From assembly GCF_002298975.1 (NCBI RefSeq), contig NZ_DBMV01000030.1:1-64000 (forward strand): a DNA stretch of 64,000 bases. The letters are read 5' to 3'. The first letter of the stretch is position 1. Each line of letters starts with the position of its first letter. Position numbers and translations under genes: made by a program. Positions 25,028-33,171 of the stretch are shown here, in pieces. Below the pieces are notes generated by a model, which worked only from the letters and a program-made list of their open reading frames with translations, ran no database searches and was not told the origin of the DNA. The DNA is from Ralstonia sp. UBA689. GTDB taxonomy: Bacteria; Pseudomonadota; Gammaproteobacteria; Burkholderiales; Burkholderiaceae.

Positions 25028-26206
25028 ATGACCGAAGCAGTCATCGTTTCCACCGCACGTACCGGCCTGGCCAAGAGCTGGAAGGGCGCCTTCAACATGA
25101 CGCACGGCGCGACCCTGGGCGGCCATGCGGTCGAACACGCCATCGCACGCGCCAAGATCGAGCCGGGCGAAGTTGAAGACGTGCTGATGGGATGCGCCAA
25201 CCCGGAAGGCGCAACCGGCGCCAACATCGCGCGCCAGATCGCCCTGCGTGCCGGCTGCCCCGTGACGGTGCCGGGCGCGACCGTGAACCGCTTCTGCTCG
25301 TCGGGTCTGCAGACCATCGCAATGGCCGCGCAGCGCGTGATTGCCGATGAAGGCGACATCTTCGTGGCTGGCGGGGTGGAATCCATCTCGTGCGTGCAGC
25401 AAGAGATGAACCGCCACATGCTGGCCGAAGGCTGGCTGAACAAACACAAGCCGGAAATCTACTGGAGCATGCTCCAGACCGCCGAGACCGTCGCCAAGCG
25501 CTACAACATCGGCAAGGATCGCCAGGATGAATACGGTGTGCAAAGCCAGCAGCGCGCTGCCGCTGCGGCTGCGGCCGGCAAGTTCAACGACGAAATCGTC
25601 CCGATGACCACGGTGATGGGCGTGGCCGATGCCAAGACCGGCCAGCTCATGACGCGCGAGGTCACGATCTCCGCTGACGAAGGCATCCGTGCAGACACGA
25701 CGCTCGAAGGCGTGTCGAAGATCCGCACCGCCATGCCGGGCGGCGTGGTCACGGCAGGCAACGCCAGCCAGTTCTCGGACGGCGCCTCGGCAGTGGTGGT
25801 GATGAACGGCAAGGTGGCCGCGGCCAAGGGCCTGCAGCCGCTGGGCGTGTTCCGTGGCTTTGCCGTGGCTGGCTGTGAGCCGGATGAAATGGGCATCGGC
25901 CCTGTATTTGCGGTGCCCAAGCTGCTCAAGAAGGCCGGCCTGAAGGTTGAGGATATCGGTCTGTGGGAGTTGAATGAGGCGTTTGCCGTGCAGGTGCTGT
26001 ACTGCGCAGACAAGCTCGGCATTCCGATGGACCGTCTGAACGTCAACGGTGGTGCCATCGCTGTGGGCCACCCGTACGGCGTGTCGGGCGCCCGCCTGAC
26101 GGGCCACGCACTGATCGAAGGCAAGCGCCGTGGCGTCAAGTACGTGGTCGTGACCATGTGCATCGGCGGCGGCCAAGGCGCTGCCGGTCTGTTCGAGGTG
26201 CTCTAA
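25028..26206 (+). CDS. Acetyl-CoA acyltransferase (thiolase, FadA-type)
   Basis: The 392-residue enzyme cleaves 3-ketoacyl-CoA with CoA, the last step of beta-oxidation. The acylated nucleophile is C90 in NRFCSSGLQT, the histidine is H348 in GGAIAVGHPYGVSGAR, and the second cysteine is C378 in CIGGGQG, all standard for thiolases. GHPYGVSGAR and the 392 length fit degradative thiolases. The start at 25028 has ACGAGGAG upstream; the frame is open further 5-prime without a site. A strong terminator follows immediately, making this the last gene of fadB-pncA-thiolase. Confidence 0.95.
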   Translation: MTEAVIVSTARTGLAKSWKGAFNMTHGATLGGHAVEHAIARAKIEPGEVEDVLMGCANPEGATGANIARQIALRAGCPVTVPGATVNRFCSSGLQTIAMAAQRVIADEGDIFVAGGVESISCVQQEMNRHMLAEGWLNKHKPEIYWSMLQTAETVAKRYNIGKDRQDEYGVQSQQRAAAAAAAGKFNDEIVPMTTVMGVADAKTGQLMTREVTISADEGIRADTTLEGVSKIRTAMPGGVVTAGNASQFSDGASAVVVMNGKVAAAKGLQPLGVFRGFAVAGCEPDEMGIGPVFAVPKLLKKAGLKVEDIGLWELNEAFAVQVLYCADKLGIPMDRLNVNGGAIAVGHPYGVSGARLTGHALIEGKRRGVKYVVVTMCIGGGQGAAGLFEVL

Positions 26207-26211
26207 AAGCA

Positions 26212-26247
26212 GACAGGCTCCCCAACAAACGGGAGCCTGTTTTGTTT
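26212..26247 (+). terminator. Rho-independent terminator after thiolase
   Basis: CAGGCTCCC (26214-26222) and GGGAGCCTG (26231-26239) form a perfect 9-bp stem with an 8-base loop, followed by TTTTGTTT. It lies 7 bases after the thiolase stop. Confidence 0.93.
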
Positions 26248-26320
26248 CTGCCAGACCTGACTTCAGTGTCAGCTCATGCACCTAGACGGTTTGGCCGTTG
26301 TCGTTCTTGCCCTAGATGGC

Positions 26321-26500
26321 ACCTTGAATTTCTGTAAGCGGGCGGGAAAAAGAAGGACCGCTGTCTGAGCGCAGCGAGTTTCGGCCCTTCTCCGCCCGGT
26401 TACGGAAATTCGAGGAATCTTTCGCCATCTCGGGCGCGCCTTTCTTTGCTTACTTTCTTTGGCAAGACAAAGAAAGTGAGTCGGCCCCGGCAGGGGACGA
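26321..26500. repeat. Dispersed-repeat-like intergenic element with a long imperfect hairpin
   Basis: Two 22-base arms at 26324-26345 and 26392-26413 are inverted copies matching at 19 positions. Between them are nested inner stems (AGAAGGACCG against CGGCCCTTCT, then CGCTG/CAGCG), so the whole 90 bases could fold as one hairpin. A second perfect dyad follows: ACTTTCTTT at 26452-26460 and AAAGAAAGT at 26469-26477. From memory, very similar AAAGAAAGT-containing intergenic blocks recur many times in Ralstonia, Burkholderia and Pseudomonas genomes; I cannot confirm copy number here. It may be a non-autonomous mobile element or a structured RNA. Confidence 0.6.
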
Positions 26501-26524
26501 AACACAGGATGGTCCACCAACATC

Positions 26525-28393
26525 ATGTCTTCTCTACTGCTATCCCGTCGCGACCTGAGCTTCCTGCTCTATGAATGGCTCGACGTCGAATCGCTCACAC
26601 GCATTCCGCGTTTTGCCGACCACTCCCGCGAAACCTTCGATGCTGCGCTCGATACCTGCGAGCGTATCGCCACCGATCTTTTCGCCCCGCACAACAAGAA
26701 GAACGACCAGCAAGAGCCGCATTTCGACGGCACCACGGTCCACATCATTCCCGAAGTGAAGGTGGCGCTGGATGCCTTCAACAAGGCTGGCCTGATGGCT
26801 GCCGGGCAAGACTTCGAGCGCGGCGGCATGCAGTTGCCGACCGTAGTCGAGAAAGCCGGCTTCGGTTTCTTCAAGGCCGCCAATGTCGGCACCAGCTCGT
26901 ATCCGTTTCTCACCATCGGCAACGCGAACCTGCTGCTCGCGCACGGTACGCCCGCGCAGATCGAGACCTTCGTGCAGCCCGAGATGGAAGGCCGCTTCTA
27001 CGGCACGATGTGCCTGTCGGAGCCGCAGGCCGGTTCGTCGCTGTCGGACATCGTCACGCGCGCTGAATACGAAGGCGAATCGCCGCTGGGCCAGCAATAT
27101 CGCCTGACCGGCAACAAGATGTGGATCTCCGCCGGTGAGCACGAACTGTCGGACAACATCGTCCACCTTGTGCTGGCGAAGATTCCCGGGCCGGACGGCA
27201 AGCTGATTCCCGGGGTGAAGGGCATCTCGTTGTTCATCGTGCCCAAGTTCCTCGTCAACGCCGATGGCTCGCTGGGCGAGCGCAACGACGTCGTGCTGGC
27301 TGGCCTGAACCACAAGATGGGCTATCGCGGCACGACCAATTGCCTGCTGAACTTTGGCGAGGGCACGCAGTTCCGCCCCAAAGGCGCAGACGGCCAGCCG
27401 CGCGCCGGTGCCATCGGCTATCTGGTCGGCGAGCCGCACAAGGGCCTGGCGTGCATGTTCCACATGATGAATGAGGCACGCATCGGCGTTGGCATGGGCG
27501 CGACGATGCTCGGCTACACCGGCTATCTGCATGCGGTGGATTACGCGCGCAACCGCCCGCAAGGCCGCCCGATTGGTCCATCCGGCAAGGATGCCGCGTC
27601 CCCGCAAATCCGCATTGTTGACCACGCCGATGTGCGCCGCATGCTGCTGGCGCAGAAGGCCTACGTGGAAGGCGCGCTCGGCTTGAACCTGTATTGCGCC
27701 AAGCTCGTCGATGAAGAGCGTGGTGAAACCGACGCGGCCAAGCGCGCGAAGCTCGGCCTGCTGCTCGACATCCTCACGCCGATCGCCAAGAGCTGGCCGT
27801 CGCAGTGGTGCCTGGAAGCCAACAGCCTGGCGATCCAGGTGCACGGCGGCTACGGCTACACGCGCGAATACAACGTCGAGCAGTTCTACCGCGACAACCG
27901 CCTGAATCCGATCCACGAGGGCACGCACGGTATCCAGGGGCTGGACCTGCTCGGCCGCAAGGTCGTCATGCAGGATGGCGCCGCCTTCAGCGCGCTGGGC
28001 GAACGCGTGCAAGCCACGGTCGGTCGCGCGCTGGAGACCGGTGACGAGACGCTGGTCGGCTACGGCCGTGCGCTGGGCATGGCCACGCAAAAGCTGGCCA
28101 AGGTCACGCAGACGCTGTGGGCGGCCGGTGACCCGCGCGTGACGCTGGCCAACGCCTCGGTCTATCTCGAAGCCTTCGGCCATGTCGTTGTCGCGTGGAT
28201 CTGGCTGGAGCAAGCCTTGTCTGCCGCAAAGGCGTTGCCGAGCGCGCAGGGCGAGGAAGCCGACTTCTATCGCGGCAAGCTTCAGGCCGCGCGCTACTTC
28301 TTCCAGTGGGAGTTGCCGAAGATCGACCCACAGATTGCGCTGCTGGGCTCGCTCGACACCACCACGCTGGATATGCAGGACGCCTGGTTCTGA
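26525..28393 (+). CDS. Acyl-CoA dehydrogenase, long form
   Basis: This 622-residue FAD enzyme catalyses the first oxidation of acyl-CoA. It has the N-terminal extension typical of the 600-residue class, then FYGTMCLSEPQAGSSLSDIVTRA (FAD and substrate contacts, about residues 158-180), GNKMWISAGEHELSDNIVHLVLAK, and the catalytic-base region LNPIHEGTHGIQGLDLLGRK with glutamate in HEGTHGI. YGYTREYNVEQFYRDNR precedes it. A C-terminal acyl-CoA dehydrogenase domain of about 130 residues ends the protein. The start has no clear ribosome-binding site; the only nearby ATG gives the conserved MSSLLLSRRDLSFLLYEWL opening. It leads a long same-strand run of catabolic genes. Confidence 0.93.
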   Translation: MSSLLLSRRDLSFLLYEWLDVESLTRIPRFADHSRETFDAALDTCERIATDLFAPHNKKNDQQEPHFDGTTVHIIPEVKVALDAFNKAGLMAAGQDFERGGMQLPTVVEKAGFGFFKAANVGTSSYPFLTIGNANLLLAHGTPAQIETFVQPEMEGRFYGTMCLSEPQAGSSLSDIVTRAEYEGESPLGQQYRLTGNKMWISAGEHELSDNIVHLVLAKIPGPDGKLIPGVKGISLFIVPKFLVNADGSLGERNDVVLAGLNHKMGYRGTTNCLLNFGEGTQFRPKGADGQPRAGAIGYLVGEPHKGLACMFHMMNEARIGVGMGATMLGYTGYLHAVDYARNRPQGRPIGPSGKDAASPQIRIVDHADVRRMLLAQKAYVEGALGLNLYCAKLVDEERGETDAAKRAKLGLLLDILTPIAKSWPSQWCLEANSLAIQVHGGYGYTREYNVEQFYRDNRLNPIHEGTHGIQGLDLLGRKVVMQDGAAFSALGERVQATVGRALETGDETLVGYGRALGMATQKLAKVTQTLWAAGDPRVTLANASVYLEAFGHVVVAWIWLEQALSAAKALPSAQGEEADFYRGKLQAARYFFQWELPKIDPQIALLGSLDTTTLDMQDAWF

Positions 28394-28432
28394 TCGAACC
28401 GCCAACTACGACAACGACATACAGGAGACACC

Positions 28433-29215
28433 ATGGGTACGCTCAAGCACCTCTTTGATCTGTCCGGCAAGACGGCGCTGATCACCGGCGGCTCGCGCGG
28501 GCTCGGCCTGCAGATTGCCGAAGCACTGGGCGAGCAGGGCGCGCGCATCGTGCTGTCGGCGCGCAAGGCCGATGAGCTGAGGGAAGCGCAGGCGCATCTG
28601 AAGTCGCTCGGTATCGAGGCCGACTGGATTGCCGCTGATGGCGCTGTGGACGCAGACATCCAGCGCCTGGCCGATGAAGCGCTTGCCAAGCTGGGGCACG
28701 TTGACATCCTCGTCAACAATGCCGGCGCCACCTGGGGCGCCCCGGCCGAAGACCACCCGGTCGAAGCCTGGGACAAGGTGATGAACCTGAACATCCGTGG
28801 CCTGTTCCTGCTCACGCAGCAGATCGGCAAGCGTTCGATGATCCCGCGCAAGTACGGCAAGGTCATCAATGTGGCGTCCATCGCCGGCCTCAAGGGCAAC
28901 CCGCCGGGCTCGTTGGATACGATTGCCTACAACACCAGCAAGGGCGCCGTGGTCAATTTCACGCGCGCGCTGGCCGGCGAATGGGGCGAGCACAACATCA
29001 CCGTCAACGCGATTGCCCCGGGCTTCTTCCCGTCGAAGATGACGCGTGGCTCGCTGGAAAAGCTGGGCGTGGACAAGCTAGCCGAGCGATCGCCGCTGCA
29101 CCGCATTGGCGACGAGGAAGACCTCAAGGGCGTGGCCGCACTGTTCGCGTCGGATGCCTCCAAGCACATCACCGGTCAGATCCTGGCCGTCGACGGCGGC
29201 GTGAGCGTGGTCTAA
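28433..29215 (+). CDS. Short-chain dehydrogenase/reductase (SDR)
   Basis: This 260-residue NAD(P)-dependent oxidoreductase has the cofactor loop TGGSRGLG (residues 18-25), NNAG at 95-98, and the catalytic S149, Y166 and K170 (YNTSK). The C-terminal FFPSKMTRGSLEKLG and TGQILAVDGG segments fit the gluconate 5-dehydrogenase / 3-oxoacyl reductase branch. In this context it may oxidise a 3-hydroxyacyl or related alcohol. AGGAGA lies 6 bases before the start. It follows the acyl-CoA dehydrogenase by 39 bases. Confidence 0.9.
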   Translation: MGTLKHLFDLSGKTALITGGSRGLGLQIAEALGEQGARIVLSARKADELREAQAHLKSLGIEADWIAADGAVDADIQRLADEALAKLGHVDILVNNAGATWGAPAEDHPVEAWDKVMNLNIRGLFLLTQQIGKRSMIPRKYGKVINVASIAGLKGNPPGSLDTIAYNTSKGAVVNFTRALAGEWGEHNITVNAIAPGFFPSKMTRGSLEKLGVDKLAERSPLHRIGDEEDLKGVAALFASDASKHITGQILAVDGGVSVV

Positions 29216-29249
29216 TTCCGGCTGCTTCTCAATCCTCATTGAACGCAGC

Positions 29250-29684
29250 ATGAACGCAGACACCAACGGTTTTCCGATCAAGATCCCCTTCCTGCAATGG
29301 CTGGGCATGCGCTGCCTGAAGGCGGCTGATGGCGAGGGCATCGTCGAACTGGCGCTCGAAGATCGCCACATGAACAGTTGGGAAATGGCGCACGGCGGCG
29401 TGACCATGACGATGCTGGACGTGGCCATGGCAATGGCCGGACGTTCTGCGGACGTGCACGGCCGCGGCGTGGTGACGATCGAGATGAAAACGGCGTTCAT
29501 GCAGCCCGGGCGCGGCACGCTGCGTGCCAGCGCGCGCTGCGTGCACCAGTCCACCACCATGGCCTTCTGCGAAGGCGAGGTGCGCGATGCAGACGACAAG
29601 CTGGTCGCACGTGGCTCGGGCACCTTCAAGTTCGTCAAGCGCATGCCGCCGCCGCGCACGCCCGAACCAGGCGCGGACGGTTGA
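29250..29684 (+). CDS. PaaI-type hotdog thioesterase
   Basis: The 144-residue protein has the hotdog pattern of the 4HBT/PaaI family: MNSWEMAHGGVTMTMLDVAMAMAGR (HGG motif near residue 48 and the central helix) followed by VVTIEMKTAFMQPGRG. These enzymes hydrolyse acyl-CoA thioesters, often to relieve blocked CoA pools. It lies 34 bases downstream of the SDR and upstream of a hydrolase gene, within the same run. The substrate is unknown. Confidence 0.85.
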   Translation: MNADTNGFPIKIPFLQWLGMRCLKAADGEGIVELALEDRHMNSWEMAHGGVTMTMLDVAMAMAGRSADVHGRGVVTIEMKTAFMQPGRGTLRASARCVHQSTTMAFCEGEVRDADDKLVARGSGTFKFVKRMPPPRTPEPGADG

Positions 29685-29765
29685 CCAGACAACACCGCAG
29701 TTGCAGTACCTAGTTGCACACCGGACAGCGTCCGGCACACAAGAAGAGCAACCACGGAGACAACC

Positions 29766-31139
29766 ATGCAACAACCTGCGCGGCGGACGGCATCTGCCCT
29801 TGCCATCACTCTGCTTTGCTGCACCGGACTGACCATGACCCTGGAAGGATGCGCCTCGAACGCGACGCAGGCGGCGGCTGCCCCAGCCAATACACCTGTC
29901 GCGGTGCAGAAGCCGCTCACGGCGGAACAGTCCGACCCGAACAAGATGGGCTGGATGCAGGGCTTCCCGCCGCCGCCGGATCGCACCATCCGCTTTGACC
30001 TGGCGGGCAACATGTTCCCGCGCACGCGCTACGGCTACAGCCGGGTGCGTGAATTCGTGCCCACGCGTGCCGTCTGGCGCGGCGAGGGTTCGGTCAGCAA
30101 GCTGCCCCGCGCCGAGCGCGACATCGGCAACGTGCTTTTCACCGATGTCGATGGCACGCGCCGTACGTTTACCGACATGCTGAACCTGACGTATACCGAC
30201 GGCATCCTTGTCATGCACAAGGGCAAGGTGGTGTACGAGCGTTACTTCGGCGTGCTCGATGCGCACACACAGCACATCGCCATGTCGGTCACGAAATCGT
30301 TTGTCGGCACGTTGGCCGCCACGCTGGCGGCCGATGGCAAGCTCGATCCGGCCGCGCCTGTGACGCAATACGTGCCGGAGTTGAAGGACAGCGCCTACGG
30401 CGACGCCACTGTGCGTCAGGTGATGGATATGACCGTCGGCGTGCGGTACTCCGAGAACTACGCAGACCCGAACGCCGACGTCTGGGTCTACGCCCGTGCC
30501 GGCGGCATGCTGCCGCGCCCGGCTGACTACAAGGGACCGACCAGCTTCTACGATTACCTCGTCACGTTGCGCAAGGAAGGTGCACACGACGAGGCATTCG
30601 CTTACAAGACCGTCAACGCAGAGGTGCTGGCGTGGATCGTCCGCCGAGCATCGGGCAAGTCGCTCGCGGCGCTGCTGTCAGAGCGCATCTGGCAGCCGAT
30701 GGGCGCACAGACCGACGCGTACTTCTCGGTGGACGGTATTGGCACTGAATCGGGGGGCGGTGGCCTGAACACCACGTTGCCGGACCTGGCCCGCTTTGGC
30801 GAGATGATCCGCAACGAAGGGCGTTTCAACGGCAAGCAAATTCTGCCCAAGAGCGTGATCGACGATATCCGCCGCGGCGGCGATCCAGACAAGTTTGCCA
30901 AGGCCGGCTACACCACGCTGCCGGGCTATTCGTACCGCGACATGTGGTGGGTTTCCAGCAACGATCACCACACGTTCGAGGCACGCGGTATTCACGGCCA
31001 GCGCATCTATATTGATCCGGTGGCCCAGATGACCATCGTGCGCTACGCCTCGCATCCGATCGCCGCCAACGCTGCCAACGATCCGGTCACGCACCAGGCG
31101 TATGCGGCGCTGGCCGAGTATTTCATGCAACACAAATAA
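29766..31139 (+). CDS. Serine hydrolase of the beta-lactamase / 6-aminohexanoate-dimer hydrolase family, probable lipoprotein
   Basis: This 457-residue protein has a lipoprotein signal with LEGC (cysteine 29), so it is probably anchored in the outer membrane facing the periplasm. The penicillin-binding-protein fold is seen from the catalytic SVTK (S-x-x-K, about residues 175-178) in HIAMSVTKSFVGT, then VRYSENYADP as the Y-x-N region, and the C-terminal ARGIHGQRIYIDP. It most resembles NylB-type esterases and amidases rather than beta-lactamases. The start has GGAGACAACC upstream. Its place in an acyl-CoA cluster suggests release of an acid or alcohol from an ester or amide. Confidence 0.85.
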   Translation: MQQPARRTASALAITLLCCTGLTMTLEGCASNATQAAAAPANTPVAVQKPLTAEQSDPNKMGWMQGFPPPPDRTIRFDLAGNMFPRTRYGYSRVREFVPTRAVWRGEGSVSKLPRAERDIGNVLFTDVDGTRRTFTDMLNLTYTDGILVMHKGKVVYERYFGVLDAHTQHIAMSVTKSFVGTLAATLAADGKLDPAAPVTQYVPELKDSAYGDATVRQVMDMTVGVRYSENYADPNADVWVYARAGGMLPRPADYKGPTSFYDYLVTLRKEGAHDEAFAYKTVNAEVLAWIVRRASGKSLAALLSERIWQPMGAQTDAYFSVDGIGTESGGGGLNTTLPDLARFGEMIRNEGRFNGKQILPKSVIDDIRRGGDPDKFAKAGYTTLPGYSYRDMWWVSSNDHHTFEARGIHGQRIYIDPVAQMTIVRYASHPIAANAANDPVTHQAYAALAEYFMQHK

Positions 31140-31182
31140 CGTCGGCTCCTTACCCCGATACCGACATTCAGGAGCGTTTTTC

Positions 31183-32193
31183 ATGTCGAAGACCTATCAG
31201 CGCATCGTTCTGGCTTCCCGCCCGCAGGGGGCTGTCACGCCGGACAACTTCCGCCTGGAGACGGCGGAGATCCCCGAGCTGCAGGATGGCCAGGTGCTGG
31301 TGCGCAACCATTTCCTGTCGCTCGATCCGTACATGCGCGGGCGCATGAACGAGAGCAAGTCGTATGCACAACCGCAGCCGCTGGACGAAGTGATGATCGG
31401 CGGCACGGTGGGTGTGGTGGAAGCCTCGAAGAACCCGTCGTTTGCCGTAGGCGACAACGTAGTTGGCATGTTCGGGTGGCAGGAGGTGGGTATTTCCGAC
31501 GGCCGTGGCATCCAGAAGGTGGATACGCGCCACATTCCGCTGTCGGCCTACCTGGGCTCGGTTGGCATGCCGGGCGTGACTGCCTGGTATGGCCTGAACA
31601 AGATCATGCTCCCCAAGCCCGGTCAGACCGTGGCGGTGAGCGCCGCTTCGGGCGCCGTGGGCAGCGTGGTCGGCCAGCTCGCCAAGCTCAAGGGCTGCCG
31701 CGCCGTCGGCTTTGCCGGCGGCAAGGACAAGTGCGACTACGTGGTCAATGAACTCGGCTTTGACGCCTGCATTGACTACAAGGCCGCCAAGGATCCGAAG
31801 GAGCTGTATCAGATGCTCAAGGCCGCGACGCCCGACGGCATCGACTCTTACTTTGAAAACGTCGGTGGTGCCATCCTGGATGCCGTGCTGCTGCGCATGA
31901 ACGCCTTCGGCCGCATCGCCATGTGCGGCATGATCGCCGGCTACGATGGCCAGCCGCTGCCGCTGCAGAACCCGCAACTGATCCTGGTGTCGCGCCTGAC
32001 CATTGAAGGCTTCATCGTCTCTGAGCACATGGACGTGTGGCCGGAAGCACTGCGCGAGCTGGGCGGCTACGTGGCGCAGGGCAAGCTGAAGTTCCGCGAG
32101 AGCGTGTCGCAGGGTCTGGCGAGTGCGCCGGAAGCCTTCATGGGCCTGCTCAAGGGCAAGAACTTCGGCAAGCAGCTTGTGAAGCTGGTCTGA
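31183..32193 (+). CDS. NADP-dependent MDR oxidoreductase (CurA / alkenal reductase family)
   Basis: This 336-residue medium-chain reductase lacks the zinc ligands of alcohol dehydrogenases and has the family opening RPQGAVTPDNFRLE and LVRNHFLSLDPYMRGRM. The NADP-binding loop is VSAASGAVGSVVGQLAK, followed by GFAGGKDKCDYV. Members reduce the double bond of alpha,beta-unsaturated ketones and aldehydes such as 15-oxoprostaglandins, curcumin and alkenals. The start at 31183 has AGGAG 9 bases upstream; the frame is open back to 31102 but that part overlaps the preceding gene. Confidence 0.9.
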   Translation: MSKTYQRIVLASRPQGAVTPDNFRLETAEIPELQDGQVLVRNHFLSLDPYMRGRMNESKSYAQPQPLDEVMIGGTVGVVEASKNPSFAVGDNVVGMFGWQEVGISDGRGIQKVDTRHIPLSAYLGSVGMPGVTAWYGLNKIMLPKPGQTVAVSAASGAVGSVVGQLAKLKGCRAVGFAGGKDKCDYVVNELGFDACIDYKAAKDPKELYQMLKAATPDGIDSYFENVGGAILDAVLLRMNAFGRIAMCGMIAGYDGQPLPLQNPQLILVSRLTIEGFIVSEHMDVWPEALRELGGYVAQGKLKFRESVSQGLASAPEAFMGLLKGKNFGKQLVKLV

Positions 32194-32210
32194 CGTTTTA
32201 ACGTCAATGC

Positions 32211-32238
32211 GCGGACTGTCAATCGCTTGACAGTCCGC
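32211..32238. other. Perfect 12-bp inverted repeat before the class II aldolase gene
   Basis: GCGGACTGTCAA and TTGACAGTCCGC flank a TCGC loop, 18 bases past the reductase stop. No T-run follows. The right arm contains TTGACA, but no good -10 lies at 17 bases, so promoter identity was not assigned. It may be a factor-dependent terminator, an mRNA 3-prime stabiliser or an operator for the genes that follow. Confidence 0.6.
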
Positions 32239-32295
32239 TGGGCGAGGGCCGCAACAGAATGGCTCCACCCACAACGATCGCGTGAAGGAGACACC

Positions 32296-33144
32296 ATGAA
32301 CGCACCCGATACCTCGCACGCCAAGCGCCCCGATGACATGGCGACCAACCTCAGCCCTGAGGCGGCCGCCAGATACCGCAACCTGCCGCGTCCGCCGCAG
32401 TTCGCCACCGTTGCTGAAGAGCGTCTGCATCGCAAGCAACGTCTGGCAGCGGCGTTTCGGCTGTTCTCCAAGTTCGGCTTCGATGAAGGCGTGGCCGGGC
32501 ACATCACTGCGCGTGACCCCGAGCACCAGGACAGCTTCTGGGTCAACCCGTTCGGTGTGCATTTCAGCCAGGTGACGGTGTCGAACCTGATCCGCTGCGA
32601 TCACCACGGCAACGTGGTCGAAGGCGATTACCCGGTCAACGCGGCGGCCTTTGCCATCCACTCGCGCGTGCACCAGGCGCGGCCCGACGCGGTGGCAGCG
32701 GCGCATTCGCACAGCACCTATGGCCGAGCATGGTCGACGCTGGGCCGTAAGCTCGATCCGCTCACGCAGGATGTCTGCGCGTTCTACGAAGACCACGCGC
32801 TGTACGACGATTTCGGCGGCGTGGTGGTCGAACTGGACGAAGGCCAGCGCATTGCGGAAGCACTTGGCGACAACAAGGCGGCCATCCTGCAGAACCACGG
32901 TCTGCTGACGGTCGGCAAGACGGTCGACGAGGCCGCGTGGTGGTTTATCACGATGGAGCGTTCCTGCCAGGTGCAGTTGCTGGCAGAGGCGGCGGCTGCG
33001 CGCACCGGCCAGGCGCCGCGCACCATTTCCGATGCGGCTGCGCGGCAGGCGTATTCCATCGTCGGCTCAGCGCAGGCGGGGTGGTTCCAGTTCCAGCCGC
33101 TGTATGCGCGCATCGTCAAGGAGCAGCCCGATCTGCTCGACTGA
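32296..33144 (+). CDS. Class II aldolase/adducin family protein
   Basis: The 282-residue protein has the class II aldolase fold: GHITARDPEHQDSFWVNPFGVHF near residues 70-92, zinc-site histidines in AAHSHSTYGRAW and a third in ILQNHGLLTVG. The proton-donor region is not clear enough to assign a substrate; members include fuculose aldolases, decarboxylases and proteins of unknown function. The start at 32296 follows AGGAGACACC. The long N-terminal polar stretch (residues 1-40) is common in the subgroup found beside fatty-acid genes. Confidence 0.85.
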   Translation: MNAPDTSHAKRPDDMATNLSPEAAARYRNLPRPPQFATVAEERLHRKQRLAAAFRLFSKFGFDEGVAGHITARDPEHQDSFWVNPFGVHFSQVTVSNLIRCDHHGNVVEGDYPVNAAAFAIHSRVHQARPDAVAAAHSHSTYGRAWSTLGRKLDPLTQDVCAFYEDHALYDDFGGVVVELDEGQRIAEALGDNKAAILQNHGLLTVGKTVDEAAWWFITMERSCQVQLLAEAAAARTGQAPRTISDAAARQAYSIVGSAQAGWFQFQPLYARIVKEQPDLLD

Positions 33145-33171
33145 TCGACCGCTCAACCTGCTGGAGCACCC

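Larger units (their letters stand above)
26207..26524. other. 318-base intergenic region: terminator plus structured repeat
   Basis: No real gene is visible. The first 40 bases hold the thiolase terminator, and 26321-26500 a repeat-like element listed separately. A minus-strand open frame of 85 codons (26269-26526) crosses the element, but it is very basic and low in structure, and looks like a by-product of the repeat. The acyl-CoA dehydrogenase start codon is right after the region, with no good Shine-Dalgarno sequence. Confidence 0.6.

Noticed and set aside
24728..26281. Minus-strand open frame of 517 codons opposite pncA and thiolase
   Set aside because: Antisense shadow of two genes with complete catalytic residues.
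26269..26526. 85-codon minus-strand ORF in the structured intergenic region
   Set aside because: It coincides with the repeat element, is very basic, and has no ribosome site; small ORFs of this type are probably annotated from the repeat itself.
26540..28405. Minus-strand open frame of 621 codons opposite acyl-CoA dehydrogenase
   Set aside because: A mirror of the dehydrogenase gene with compositional bias only; no motif, start site or neighbour supports it.
32227..32260. TTGACA as a -35 box for the aldolase gene
   Set aside because: It is one arm of a perfect inverted repeat, and no acceptable -10 hexamer lies 16-18 bases downstream.
31168..32898. Minus-strand open frame of 576 codons across the MDR reductase and aldolase genes
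   Set aside because: It spans two well-supported plus-strand genes and an intergenic hairpin, and has no family features.
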